From: Terebella lapidaria
Lineage: Eukaryota; Annelida; Polychaeta; Terebellida; Terebellidae
Length of the DNA: 64,000 nucleotides
Assembly (NCBI GenBank): GCA_949152475.1
Contig: OX424563.1
Span: 22,727,001-22,791,000 of the forward strand
Reading direction: 5' to 3'
Position 1 is the stretch's first letter. Every line of letters begins with the position of its first letter. Of the stretch, positions 49,850 to 62,485 are shown piece after piece. A model generated the notes under the pieces. That model searched no databases and was not told the DNA's origin. It worked only from the letters and a program-made list of their open reading frames with translations. Both the position numbers and the translations under genes were made by a program.

Positions 49850-50940
49850 TCGATCGTTTTTTTGGCATAATGTCACATGATGATAGATAGTAATATAAGT
49901 CCTAAAATTAAAGTATAATCGAAACAACTTTTCAATAGCTTATAGCCTAAGTGTCATTCATTTCACACAACAAAAATTAGCTATAAAACTCCATTAGTGG
50001 GGTTTTGTATCGGTGTTAAAACTATCTACATGTCCTATTGTTGCAAAAAATAACTTCTTCAATTTTACACTTTCCAGGACCAAATTTTGTGTGAATGACC
50101 CTTTAAAAAATCTATCAAAAAATAGTACAAAAAACATTTTAAAAAATTAGTTTGAAATTTCGAGATAATTGGGTCTTGTCAGAAGGTGCAGGCAATGTTA
50201 TACCTTGGAGACACGGTTGCTGAAATTGAGGTTTCAAAATTTTCAAGTTGACTTTGCAAGTCCAAAAATGTGCAAAATTTTGAAACAAAACTTGAATATG
50301 ATAGAAACTAACATAGTCTAGCATATCTGAGAGTTTCAAGTTTTTTTGTGGACAAAATTGACATATAATATATTTTTTCAAATCTTTAGAAATACGTGTC
50401 CTTTTGTCACATTTTTAAGGCCTTTTGTCACATCTTAATAGGTAAATATCAAATAATTCCTGGACATTTCCACATATTTTCACCAAATTTTTATTGCTGC
50501 ATGGTAGTGACATAATGCAAAACATACACAAATTTTGCGCATTTCTGTTCAAAATTTCAGCCGTTTCAAGTCCAATTGACACATTTTCTTCAATATCTCT
50601 CAGGGTATAATTGTCAATGATTTGATTTTTTTTCATAATGTGTATAATTCAGTTCTACAGCACATGAAGAAAACCCAATATGGTTTTTGTCAAAAAATTA
50701 TATGACTTTTTCCTATTTTCGTCAATTTTCACTATACAAGCGTGATTCTCACATATGTAAACCTCCCACCAGAGATCTCTCTAATTCAAAAATTTCTGAT
50801 TTTTTATCCAAATATAAACATTTATTTTCAAAATATTTTCTGTGAAAATGAGATAGATAGATGGTCAATGAAACATCTGTACAATATATTGTGTACATTT
50901 GTCACGTAATACTTTGCTGCCATCTGGCGAACGTGAAAAT
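49850..50940. other. no gene recognised
   Basis: Very AT-rich sequence with many poly-A and poly-T runs. No supported exon or repeat. Confidence 0.45.
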
Positions 50941-50949
50941 ATGCTCTCC

Positions 50950-51190
50950 AGATTCTTGTAGCAAAAGGACAATGGTATGGGACAATAGTACTAGTAACAG
51001 AACTATCTATCTATCATGTGTAGCAAAAGTACATGTTATGTGACATTAGTACTAATTACAGAACTATCTATCTATTACATGTAGCAAAAGTACAATGCTA
51101 TGTGACATTAGTACTGGCAAACAGAACTATCTATCTATCTGTCATGTGTAGCAAAAGTACCATGTTATGCGACATTAGTACTTTCGTGGT
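50950..51190 (+). repeat. tandem repeat of about 60 bp
   Basis: Four units starting at GTAGCAAAAG (about 50958, 51020, 51079, 51148), each followed by a GACATTAGTACT-like block and AACTATCTATCTATC. A related short-period array with AAAAGGACA motifs follows at 51255-51450. Confidence 0.8.
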
Positions 51191-51254
51191 ATACGAACTA
51201 TCTATCTGCAGTGGTCTACGATCTATCTACTAAGCATGATGTACTTTTGTCACC

Positions 51255-51450
51255 GGTAGACGGCAAAAGTGACAATCGGACATTTTGCAACAAAAGGACA
51301 CTCAAATGAGACAAAAGGACAAGATGTGACAATCGGACTGCAGCAAAAGGACACAAATGGGACATTAGGACACTCAAATGTGACATTCGGACACAACATG
51401 TATGAAAGTCACAATTGCCTGCAACAAAAGGACACAAATGCGTGACATAA
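51255..51450 (+). repeat. irregular repeat with CAAAAGGACA and TGTGACAATCGGAC motifs
   Basis: GCAACAAAAGGACAC-like and GACATT(A/C)GGACAC-like units recur at 15-40 bp intervals. A CCATCTATC tract follows to 51500. Confidence 0.65.
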
Positions 51451-51499
51451 GGACAGATCGCGATACCTATCCATCCATCTATCCATCCATCTATCTATC

Positions 51500-51800
51500 T
51501 AACATCCTTTGGTGCCCTTGAACTTGACCTCAAAGAACCCTTAGTGGTTAATCTCAATGCCATGTCCAAACTGAAATGGGAATTTCATTTCAAAACAAAA
51601 TTTACCTCCAAAACAAAACAACTGCAAATGAAGCTTGGATTTGTATTATGAGTATGCAAGAAGTATGCGGATCTTTCAGTGGTTTTTGAATTGTCGAGGC
51701 TCCTCCTGACGTGAACAGTGTAAATTGATCACATAGGAGGATTTTTTGGTGACCTTGAATTTGACATTCATTGAGCTTGATGGGTCAAAGCAGCAATTTC
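51500..51800 (+). repeat. dispersed repeat family B
   Basis: TTGGTGCCCTTGAACTTGAC, AACTGAAATGGGAATTTCA, GAAGCTTGGATTTGTATTAT and GTGAACAGTGTAAATTGATC. About two diverged units. Confidence 0.55.
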
Positions 51801-52249
51801 AATGAAAATTGAAATACAATGTGCATCTTTAACAATGTGCATCTTTACTGTTTTATCATGGATTGTGATGTTTAAAATAATGTATACAATTAACTGGTGT
51901 AGCGGCCTAATAAAGGAGTGAGGTATTATAAGGCATGATACGTTTGTTTTAGATAATGAGCAAGTTCAATGAGCACTCAATCCCTTTTATATAATAATAA
52001 CGTGCACCACTAATTTCAGTAGCTCAAATACCATTGTCCATTGATAATTCAGCTGGTATTCACTGTCCAAAGAACACATGCTGTGCACACATGCTTACGT
52101 GGGTGGGGGGGGGGGGTGGATTCTCTACCCCTTTATTTCATGATTACATCGATTCATTGTTATAGAAATTGTGCCCTTCTGATCACTGCTGCCCCCGCCC
52201 TTTATCTTGGGAATCAATCGTGAACATACAGGAAGTGATGTATGCAGAA

Positions 52250-52900
52250 TATTTTGATGACCTTGATCTTGACCTTTACATTAGTTTCAAACTCAGAGCT
52301 CAAAACGGCTTATATTTCGTTTATTATCGACTTTAACTGTGTATACATACATATACGTATACGAAATGATATATGTTGAATATTTCCATGACCTTGAATT
52401 TGACCTTAGACTTTATATCCAAAGTCAAAGCACAAAATGGTTAATAAATGGCTTGTTATCGACTTTATAGCTTGAGAATCAATTGTGAACATATATGAAA
52501 TGACATACAAAACAGTGGGGCGTATCAATAAGTGGTATCAATAAGTATGTAAGTACTTATTGATACTTACATACATGTATACCAAATATACTGATAACCT
52601 TGAATTTGATCATTGACCTCATTTTTAAGGTCAAAAGACAAAATGGATAATATCTCTCCTAATTTTGAATTTACAGCTTAGCAATGACAAGTGACCTTAT
52701 TTTCAAGGTCAGAACACAAAATGGCTAATATCTCGCCTATTATGGACTTTATAGCTTATGAGTCAATTGTGAACATTTATGAATTGTTGACGTACAAGAA
52801 ATGATATATGCTGAATAATCTGATGACCTTTAATGTGACCTCGTGACTTTGAGTTTGACCATTGACCTTATTTTCAAGGTCACCGGACAAAAAATCTAAA
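52250..52900 (-). repeat. diverged reverse-oriented copies of the 134-bp satellite
   Basis: TGACCTTGATCTTGACCT at about 52259, TGACCTTGAATTTGACCT at about 52390, then AACCTTGAATTTGATCATTG, TGACCTTATTTTCAAGGTC and TGACCATTGACC-type blocks to 52883. They are interleaved with the satellite spacer (ACAAAATGGCTAATATCTC, TGAACATATATGAAATGA). Half-sites are decayed compared with 10918-11880. Confidence 0.7.
52535..52566. repeat. perfect 13-bp hairpin inside the satellite
   Basis: GTATCAATAAGTA, loop TGTAAG, TACTTATTGATAC. It sits in a stretch not shared with other satellite units, so it looks inserted or locally duplicated. Confidence 0.85.
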
Positions 52901-52904
52901 ATAT

Positions 52905-54030
52905 AGAACATATTGTGCGGTAACCTTTCTTAGCCTTCAGACTGATATATTCTTTGAAAATTGAACTATTTTTTTCTTACACCCTATCACCTTACAATAT
53001 GTGTACATTTTTGTTGCTGTCATGGAATGGTTTTGCAGATAGATAAACAAATTGCGTTTTGTGCCTGGTGCGTGAAATATTAAATGTTCGTGAGCATGAG
53101 TACACAATCTTTTCAACCTGATCGAGTTGTGTTATTTATGTAAATGTTCTGACCACGACATGTATTCCAGTAATTCTGAACTGGAATTTCATGGCTTATA
53201 TCCAACAATACATTCGCACCATAATGTATTTCACCCATGTTCAAAATTCACCAGGTTGTAAACATTTTCCGCTGATGCCCAAACCGTTCACCTCAGCTAA
53301 ATGGACACATTGTATGAAAAAAAAATTCATTTGAGTAGAACTCATTATTTTAAGCTTGACCAATCATTTCACACTTCCTCGCTATTGGAATTGAATCAAT
53401 AGATACGTTCTAACTCCCAAGTTATACGCTGTATCTATATGTTACATAATATTCATGTCGCTATCAATAATGCACAAAATTGTACTGCACACTATAAAAG
53501 GTTATTGACCCAGAATAAATTTAATTATACTCCCGGTAATATATGATTCGACCAATTTTGAATCGGTTGGTGACAATCTAGAGACAATCAGATGTCTCGC
53601 ATGCACTTTTGTAGAATTATCATCGAACCGTGGCTAAATCACTAGCATCTTAATCACTAGCATCTCTTTCAACAGTGCCTATCAGATAGCATTCTTGTAA
53701 TATGAAGGTATTGATCCATATTATATTTCAGTTTATATTTCCAACGTTTTTGAACACATTTTCATGAAAATTGAAGGATATAGTCTGTATATGACTAGAA
53801 TGGAAGCCCAAATGTGAAATTGACGAGTTGAATGTTACTTGTACATTTAACCAAGATGGTTGGTGAGCCCTGACGGCTATAGGTCAACATAATGAATTAT
53901 GGTACCGAATGGATGTGCGAAATTTCATGATTCTATAAATATAACAGAAAAAAATATCAGCTGTAAATAGAGAGTATAAACATAAACTTATGTAAAGTTT
54001 AAGTAAATATAACATTATAAGTACGGTACG
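52905..54030. other. no gene recognised
   Basis: AT-rich intergenic sequence. CACTAGCATCT is locally repeated near 53640-53665. No exon supported. Confidence 0.4.
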
Positions 54031-54034
54031 AAAG

Positions 54035-54145
54035 TAGTTTTGTACGTACGAAAATGGTTTTGTACTTACAAAACTTATCTCGGTGGGTCAGGCCACTATT
54101 TTCGTACGTACGAAAATTAATGAATTGTACATACAAAACTGCTCA
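54035..54145. repeat. TTTTCGTACGTACGAAAA palindromic cluster
   Basis: GTACGTACGAAAATGG at 54052 and CCACTATTTTCGTACGTACG at 54092 form an inverted repeat. Related half copies (GTACTTACAAAAC, GTACATACAAAAC) lie between and after. Confidence 0.65.
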
Positions 54146-54284
54146 GTTTAATTATTTATTATTTTTTTGCCCGGTTTGAGGGGTGTTCTGAAAAATAACA
54201 ATGATGGCATATATCAGCCACGGTATATAAAGGACATTAATTGTTTCTAATTAGGATATAAATTTTTTCTGTAGAATTATTCAC

Positions 54285-54955
54285 TCATTCTCAAACTGGT
54301 AAATAGATACTGAGTATTTCGAACCTGAAATTGAATAATAAAACCGAAATTTAGGTAATAAAACTTGAGATTGAATGTTAGAAATATTTAAACTTGGAAA
54401 TAAATGTTCAAATCCGGAATTAAATATTCAAACACAGAATTGAATATTCGAACCGTTGAATGAATACTAAATGCTGGAATTGAATAATAAAACCTGGAGT
54501 TATGTGTTAACCCCTGAAATAAATATTCAAACCCGGAAATGAATGTTCAAACCGGGATTTAAATATTCAACCCTGGCAATGAATATTAAAACCTCGAGTT
54601 GAGTATTAAAACCTAGAATTACATGTTAGGAGTTGGAAGTGAATATTTAAATCTGGTAATGAATGTTCAAACCCGGAATTAAACATTCAAACCGGTAATT
54701 GATATTCGAATTAGGAAATAAATATTAAAACCTGGAATTAAATGTTAAAACCGGGAAATAATTATTTAAACCTGGAATCAAAAATTAAAACCGGGAAACA
54801 AATATTGAAACCCGGAAATAAATATATAAAACCGGGAAATAAACAATGAAACCGGGAGATAAATATTAGAACCTGGAAATAAATATTCCTTCAATAAATA
54901 TTTCCAAGTTTGAATACTTAATTCCGGGTTTTAATATTTAATTCCAAGTTTCAAA
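54285..54955 (+). repeat. minisatellite with AAACC(T/C)GGAAATAAATATT unit
   Basis: About thirty units of 18-24 bp, consensus AAACCCGGAAATGAATATTC. Near 54890-54950 the motif flips orientation (AATAAATATTTCCAAGTTTG, TTAATTCCGGGTTTTAAT). No coding frame runs through it. Confidence 0.85.
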
Positions 54956-54959
54956 CGTG

Positions 54960-56280
54960 GGTCGTTCGGGATATATTCTCAACTGATTGAATCATAACGC
55001 CTTCCTTGGCGGTGAGGCCTATGGTATTGAGTGTAATTGTACGGCGTCCCCCACACTACTATCAGATTGCGGGATAGTATTTCCGGTAGCCCGGCCACCT
55101 TGCCGGGCAAAAACCAGGAATAGACTTTGGGAAGCCTCACACATTGAGGATTCCGTTTTAAGTGACATCATGTCGCCAGATGTATGGTTGCCTAGGGAGA
55201 CCACGCGCAGCGATATTGATCCACATGCTGGTCTATTTTGCGCGTATGTAAGTCTGGTTTCGGGAAACCCAAAATCCCGATGGTATTCCCCTGGATTTGG
55301 AGTAGAGGAAGGTTTTGCTGTAGGCCTATTCATGCTAGGTCGGCAATTGCGATCTGCATGATCTGAAAAGGGGCTAAATTGACAGAGGTCCTGTTCAGCG
55401 TCGTTTCATGAAAAACTGGTACTATCATGCTCTATAGTGAGTAGTGACGAAGATTTTTTTGAAGGACTATAATTATACTGTCATACCCTATCAACCGCTG
55501 AGCCCCAATTTTTTTCGGAAAGGTGAAATGCACACCCGAAGTTGCCCAATTTAACATTGATTTAAATGCAGCCGATCATTGGTGATATCAACCCTGCCGC
55601 TCGGGGTTTTGGGACAGGAGTGGCGAGAACATTATATCACCGCTATCGTGTGCGGGCGCTCGAGTACGGAAATTCTCGCATGGAAGTAGATATTGCATGT
55701 TAAATGGTACATACAAGTAAGCGTCAGGAAACGTAGTAGAAGACATGTGTCGCCTCTTAGCAGTGCACAGCTCGATTCCGATGTAGGGAATGGGAAGTTA
55801 ATTTGAGTCTGCATTCCTGTAGAGATGACTATAGTCACTGTTCTGTGAACAACAAGATCAGGGACTTTCCAGACTCAAGGGAAGGGATAAGAAGGGATCC
55901 GGTACGTGCACAAATATTTTTTGACAAACTTTTTCCCCCCGACCATTATCACAATTTGAATGGTCGGCAATACGTCATCATTCAAAATGACATCATTCGG
56001 AACAGTGCTCAAGCCATGATGATATCAACAAGCCATCCCCGCGGAGTCGCGGAATTCCAGGGGAGCCGCTGTCTGATCGGTCAAATCTTTTCGAAGTACT
56101 CGCAATATTTTGCGGTTGTCAGGCATGAAGAAAATTTGAGAACAATTCACAAAACTGGAATATATTTTTTTAGTGATTGCCTCCATCTGCTTGTTGACAA
56201 TTTTTAAAAACATATGCTGCGGTACTATTGCAGGACCGGACCAACGCATCTATCCATGGGCCGTTTTAATTGTATTGATA
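54960..56280. other. no gene recognised
   Basis: GC content is higher than in the flanks. Open frames of 124 codons (54987-55361, plus), 104 codons (55019-55333, minus) and 134 codons (55803-56207, plus) have no recognisable domain and overlap on both strands. Not called as genes. Confidence 0.4.
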
Positions 56281-56306
56281 ATGTCGCCTCCTGATGGAGG
56301 CGACAT
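56281..56306. repeat. perfect 11-bp hairpin
   Basis: ATGTCGCCTCC, loop TGAT, GGAGGCGACAT. GC-rich stem in AT-rich surroundings. Confidence 0.9.
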
Positions 56307-56689
56307 GAGGAAGCAATAAAAAGCAGCTTCGCGATCAATACTGAATGTCTATTGAGTATACGAAATTCACGGTGGGGAACCTGAGCGATAATCCTCGGAG
56401 TGAGCAACAATCCTCGGATTCGATTCAGATGAACCTCGGAGTTTTTTGTAAGCAAAAGCCGAGGACAACAGCGATGCGCGAGGGAAAACAAAGATTATAG
56501 TTATGGTTGTATATTGTTGGTAATGTATGCGGAATGGATGTGTGAATGTATTGGTCACATCAGGGAACAGTTTGTTCCAATTTTATGGCTATAGTATGTT
56601 AATATTCCCGCGTTTAGTATCGATGTGTATCAAGTCATATAATCACAGATCGTAGATTCAATATCTTATAATCCATTCTGACAGTTTTC

Positions 56690-57480
56690 CTTTAATGGGT
56701 GGTCTGTGTGTGGCCGCCATTTTCATTTTTGACTGGTCGGCGAAAAAAAAAATTGTCCAAAATCAAGTCACTATTCGTTTTGAACCATTTCCAGCCAAAT
56801 AAAAAAAAATTTCTTTGGCCTTTTTGCCAAATTGTTTGGAATTTTTCTCCCATAATGGGGGCTTTGTGGAGTAAACTCCTAGAACACATCAAGACAGAGC
56901 CTAAGTATCAGCACATTCAAATGGGAAATCATATAATGCGGTTGAATGGTGACCTTGAATTTGACCTTCAAGTATCTTGGGAGGTCGAACGACCTTTGTT
57001 TTTCGAAAGAAAAACGTTTCTTTTGTGTTTGGTTGCCATTTTCTCAAAACCCATTCAGACAGTTTTCCTCAAAATCATGCATAAGATTCTCCTTATGTAC
57101 CTTTGTGATGTGTGTAAGTTTTGTTGCCTTTGAATGGGTGGTCTGTGTGTATTCGTTTTAGGCCATTTCCGATAAAAGATAAGGAAAAATTTTACACCCA
57201 ATTTTTCCTTCATAATTGGAATTTTGCGGAGTAAACTCCTAGACCACTTAAGATAGAGCCTAAATATTGGCACATTCAAATGGGAATCATATATTGCGGT
57301 TTGAATGGTGACCTTGAATTTGACCTCCAATGACCTTAGAAGGCGAAATTGACCTTTTTCATAAGAAACCATGATTTTTGTCTTTGGCAGCCATTCTCTC
57401 AAAGTCTATTCAGGCAACTTTAATCAAAATGCATAAGATTCTCCCTATGTATCTTCGTGATGTGTGTAAGTTTTGTTGCC
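56690..57480 (+). repeat. dispersed repeat family A, two tandem copies
   Basis: Copy 1: GTGTGTGGCCGCCATTTTCA, GGGGGCTTTGTGGAGTAAAC, TTCAAATGGGAAATCATAT, GGTGACCTTGAATTTGACC. Copy 2 from about 57120: GAATGGGTGGTCTGTGTG, GCGGAGTAAACTCC, CATTCAAATGGGAATCATAT and the same GACC block. The 144- and 115-codon frames inside are shadows of the repeat. Confidence 0.8.
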
Positions 57481-57489
57481 TTTGAATCT

Positions 57490-60400
57490 ACGATCTGTGA
57501 TTATATGACTTGATTTTGTATTATAGTTCATACAGAAAATATGTGTTCGGCAACATTTACGACCAGGTTTTGACAATAAAGTTGAAGATCAGTGTAACAA
57601 TTTTTATTTTGGAAAATCAATACTCTGTGCAATTCTATGTTTGCTATGTTTGATGTACTATTTCCGATTCGACGCACTGGTTATGCTTTTTAGGTTGGAT
57701 ATTCCAATGTTGAAAACTGAACGTCCTCAAACCATAGCTTCAGAGTTGTGGTTGGCCCGACATCTCTGAACAACTGAGCAAGTGAGATATTTGTCTTTAT
57801 AAATTATTGAGAGATTTTCACATTGTAGATACTTTCAAAGGTACAAATTGTAAATTTGATCCCGACCCGGAAATTGTAGACCCTGAAATTCCATGTTGGG
57901 GCTGGATTTCAGCATTGGGGTAGATTACCAACTTTTTCAATTACTGAGATTACTAGTTACTATTTCGGTGAAAACATACAGCATGATACCCAATTAAGAC
58001 ACACAAAATTTCATGTTGATTCGATTATCCAAAACAAAACTACGGCCAAAAAGCGTGTTTCACTGACAGATGATCTTTTGCTTTTGTATGAGTGACGTTT
58101 CGGTTGGACAGTTTCATTCGAAACGAATTCCCTGTGATGAGAGTTAAATATCCTGTTTTGAGGATGGTCTAGCGTAAAATATGAAATTTCCCATTGATTA
58201 ACAATCTATTTCAGACCATACTCTCATCACTTTCAATGACCCCAGCGCATGGGATAATCTATATTTTGCTTCCCAAGTGTTAATCACAGAGTCATTGGAA
58301 CATAAAAACGCCTTTCCGTGAGAGGTATATTTAGTCTTGCACGGCATGTCGTCCACACGCTTGTTAGGTTCTAGTCCAAATCGATGCTTCGTTATGATCC
58401 ACTCGACTCTCACAACACTTCTGGCAAAATACCCATTGTCAATTTACATTTTACCAAATTTCTTACACACTGATGAACACACCAAGTCCGAAACATGGCG
58501 ATGGTTGGGATCCCATATGACGATATTAGTTATAAACATATCAATCAGTACCACATGCAAAGATCCTCTAATACAAAGCACCACCGGGTTCCCGGTTGTT
58601 ACCTTGAAGGACAATTGAAAGTCGTATCCCATTTAAACATATTTTGTTGGTCACTTGACACGTCCTTTTCAGCATTACAATTATGAACATGATGAAGATG
58701 GCGGTGTGAGATCTGCCCACCAGGAAGCGATGGGGCTATTCATTATACATGAATGCGATGTGTTTATAAGGCATTGAGGGCAATTTTGCTCATGATAATG
58801 TGGAGTTTGGCACAATAAAATATAAACATTATAGACGGATTTTTTCCTAGACCGATCAAATGATTTGATAAATAATGAAACATCAGTTGAAACTAAAAGA
58901 CTGGGGTGACACATGACAAAACTTCTGACCAAACAACTACCCCTGGAAATATGAAAAAAAATCTGTACATACAAACCAGGAATATTATTATGCTGATGAA
59001 AATATTGACAAATGAGAATGTAGTAACAATATGTCGGGCTTCTTTTTCGGATTGAAAAAGACACGTGGGATTATGTATGATTCAGCGAGGATCATTTTGT
59101 CAAGGGTTGAAAAGCCTACGTCGAATAACGGTAAATGTAGCCGCGGCAATTTCGCAGACGAATAGTTGTGTTACTTCTCGACTGTCGAAGGTAGGCAAGA
59201 TTATGCACGGCATGTGTTCCAAAATTCAGGACAGATTCCAGTAACTTCTTCGTCCATTCTAAATAATGATGAAAAGGCCAAATTCAAGTCTCCATATCTC
59301 CGTCTCACAACAAGCAAAACCTAAACAGCTTATATAACAAGCTAGCTAATTCATTTCCTCATCTCACTATAGTAAGGATAATATGGGTTGAAAAATCGGA
59401 TTTTTTGCTACAGCTCGTTTTCTGATGGTACCCCCTAAAAACGACAGGTTTTCATGCCTGACAACCCATTTTTTTAACGTTCGTCGTCTGAGCTGTTCTG
59501 TGCGTGTTGTGGTCCTGAAGCTGTTCGTGTGCATTGCCAACCAGCTCGGGTCAACAACCAGCCAAAGCAAAATATCTCCCATCATTCTGTGGGGATCAAG
59601 GGCATTCCCCGCTTACAAAATAGGGAATTCTCTGACTGTAACGGATATGACATAATATGAGTGGCGTTGTTAGCCAAACAAATTCTGGGAACGTCAATTT
59701 CCATCGGTTTTGCCATATTGACTGTTTACAGACAATGAGAGCATTGTACAAATTTTCTAAAATCTAACACATCAATTTTTGCATTAAATTTCTTTGGAAT
59801 GTTTGAATTGGGCCAGGGATTCGAGGAATTTTATAACAAAATCATCAGCCATGGTATATGGCTGAACTTTTACATACCAACACAAACATTAATGATTGGC
59901 ATAAAACTTCCATAAAAAATCCAGCATATGGACATGTGGTGCGCCCAAGCTCTAATGTCAACACAGGTTATTTTTCATCTAAACTGCAATATATACCCTC
60001 GACGCGCACTTCGAAAGGTATTATTCTCACGTCACTATCCACGTCATCGAGTTCTCGATGTGTCGATGGCAATTTTATCGATGGTATGCAGCAAAGACTG
60101 TAAGGAGTACTTCATACAATCCTTGGTCATTATTTGTTTTCAGTTTTACATCGAAATCACAGAAGAAAGTATCAAAAACAAATATTCAGATAAACATGGA
60201 GATATTTTGATACAAATATTATCACTAGAATATTACTAGGGGAAGACGATATATATATGATAAAATAAGCTGGTATATTAAAACAGTGCGTCTATTTTAG
60301 AGGAGAAAAACACAGAAAAAATCGATTGATATGACAAACGGGATTCAAAGGAAATATTGCTAATGGTTTCATGGCAATAAAACCCCTTCTGGTACCGTGC

Positions 60401-61020
60401 ACTGTTCACTCGAGTCAATACGATCACTTTGCGCCTGTATTGAGGAATGCTCTATAGCGAATTCATTAATTTGGCTGACATGGCTCTTTCAATCGCTGCA
60501 GCATAGGCACTCAAATATCGACAAGTTTATTGTGTTTGCTAGTTGAGGCATGAGAAACGCGTTCGTCATGTTGACATATTCGAAAAGCCTTTTCTTCAAA
60601 TGTCGATCGGGGATAAAATATATCAGCATGGATTCCTTCCCTGAAACTATGCCTATCATTTGATTTTGTCGATCTTGCAAACGATATTTTCATTCCACAT
60701 TTCCATATATTATTATGGGTTATGTGTGAAATTGTAACTATTTTGTTGTCGCTTCAGGTCAACATTCTTTGACATATTGTAACTATACATATATATTGAA
60801 TACTATACATATATATTGAATATATTGGAAAGTTACTGTGAATCTAGGTACTATCATTTACCTTGCACTATATGTTTTGCACTATAAGGAATCCTATATC
60901 AGACCTGATATAGTTGTCAAACATGAAATACACTTTGTGAACTGCAAGCAAAATCGAAACGATTGTGTCATATATTACCGAGATACACTAACTGTGACAT
61001 CATAAGCTGGAGGCTTGCTG
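57490..61020. other. no gene recognised; one family E copy at 57885-57945
   Basis: Open frames of up to 127 codons (58681-59064, minus; 59858-60239, plus) show no domain, signal peptide or splice-bounded structure. The family E blocks ATTGGGGTAGATTACCAACT and GACCCTGAAATTCC lie at 57885-57945. Confidence 0.4.
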
Positions 61021-61021
61021 G

Positions 61022-61140
61022 ACCCACAAATGTGGAATATAGCCCACAAAAGTGAAAACCCACAAATGCGAAAACAAATCTTGTAAATCACCCACAAACG
61101 TGAAAACTGTTTTGTCAATTACCACAAATGTGAAAGAAAG
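61022..61140 (+). repeat. irregular CCCACAAA(T/C)GTGAAAA repeat
   Basis: CACAAATGTG, CACAAAAGTGAAAA, CACAAATGCGAAAA, CACAAACGTGAAAA and CACAAATGTGAAAG occur at 15-40 bp spacing. The 60-codon frame across it is a by-product. Confidence 0.7.
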
Positions 61141-61506
61141 TTCAACGATTCTTCATCATTTTCGGGATAAAATAGCAATACACAATGTACAAAAGAAGCA
61201 ACATCTGCATCAAGTTCGACACAGTAAGTATTGAATCAGAATCCAAGACAATAACAAATTGAGGTTTTCTCTAAGAATGATTTGCTTCATGATGTGACGA
61301 AAATTTAGTACATTATAAACTGACGACACTCACGACTGTACACGAGAACCCAATATAGAACAACAAGCAGCATAACCGACCTCTGGTAAATTCTTTTGCC
61401 AATGTACTTGTACTGCAAATGATAATGAACATGATGAATCGAGTACAATTACCACCAACTATTGAGGTAAATCCGACAACAAGGCAATGAGTCATTGGTT
61501 ACAATG

Positions 61507-61682
61507 ATGTAAGTATCAATCTATAACCACCGATACAGTCAGATTATGATGTTCCAATGACAAACGTAAAATACAACATTCTGCAATAGAAACAAAGCCC
61601 GACCGAAAAGTTTATCCAAAGACACACTGGCGTCATCAGGAACAGACAGTGTGTTAAATGTAGTTGTTTCTTGACTGCACCG
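61507..61682 (+). repeat. dispersed repeat family D, partial copy
   Basis: GTAAGTATCAATCTATAACC, CAAACGTAAAATACAACATT, AGCCCGACCGAAAAGTTTAT, CACACTGGCGTCATCAGGAA and TTAAATGTAGTTGTTTCTTG. Lacks the outer end. Confidence 0.8.
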
Positions 61683-62334
61683 CAACACACGGTCGTTTCT
61701 TGTGTAATTGGCCTTTGTTAGATGGTACATTACGTTCTGTGTTTCTAACAATGTCAGCTTTGACTTCATTCGGTGATCGAATCTGCCCAGTGGTCTTGTA
61801 CAGAACTCACACACTCTTTTCAGAGAAATTACGCAGCTATATCGGACTAAAATATGCTAGTAATCACATGATAAGTCATAAATGATGACTGTTAAAAATG
61901 CTGACTATGGACGGTCCACAACGGTCTGTATTCACTCAATTATCGCCTTTGTTTTCAATCTGGCAATTGAGGCAGCCTGTTGTCATGTATAAACTCGACG
62001 CACCAAATTACATAGCTTTTTCACAAATGAGATATACCAGCAATTAGCTGATAAATCGTGAATGGTGTCTGAAACTTTCACGGCAATCACCAAAATAATA
62101 ACAGAGAGCTGTGGACATAAAAGAACACCAATATATTGCATTGAAACATCAAACGACTTTTGAAAGATCATGATCATATAGAGTTAATTGAAGTACTCAA
62201 TTCCATGAACATCATTATGTACAGACGGACAGCTCTGTTCCACGCATGCTGAACCTATAGCATAATAACAATGAACGTCATTCTGAGAAAATGTGTCAAC
62301 GAGAACCTACACAGTTTCATTGCAAACTTTCAGG

Positions 62335-62485
62335 ATGACAAATATGGCGAGGAATACAATGCAGAAAGATAAGAAATTTAAAGTTGTTGACTTCAGACCC
62401 AAAAGTAGAAGGAAAACGACACAATGGGAAGACAGGCTTGATGATCTTCATGAAACACACAAACTGACACAAGAGCAGATTATAG
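62335..62485 (+). CDS. calmodulin-like gene, exon 1
   Basis: Encodes [30 protein letters not shown] and [10 protein letters not shown]. The frame is open upstream to 62293 without an ATG, so 62335 is the first ATG in frame. Donor GTAAGT, phase 1. Confidence 0.75.

Noticed and set aside
55019-55333. Overlapping 124- and 104-codon frames on opposite strands, and 134 codons at 55803-56207
   Set aside because: No domain, no signal peptide, no splice sites; likely a consequence of locally higher GC content.
56699-57402. 144- and 115-codon frames as genes
   Set aside because: They lie entirely within two copies of dispersed repeat family A and read through its TTTTTC and GACC blocks.
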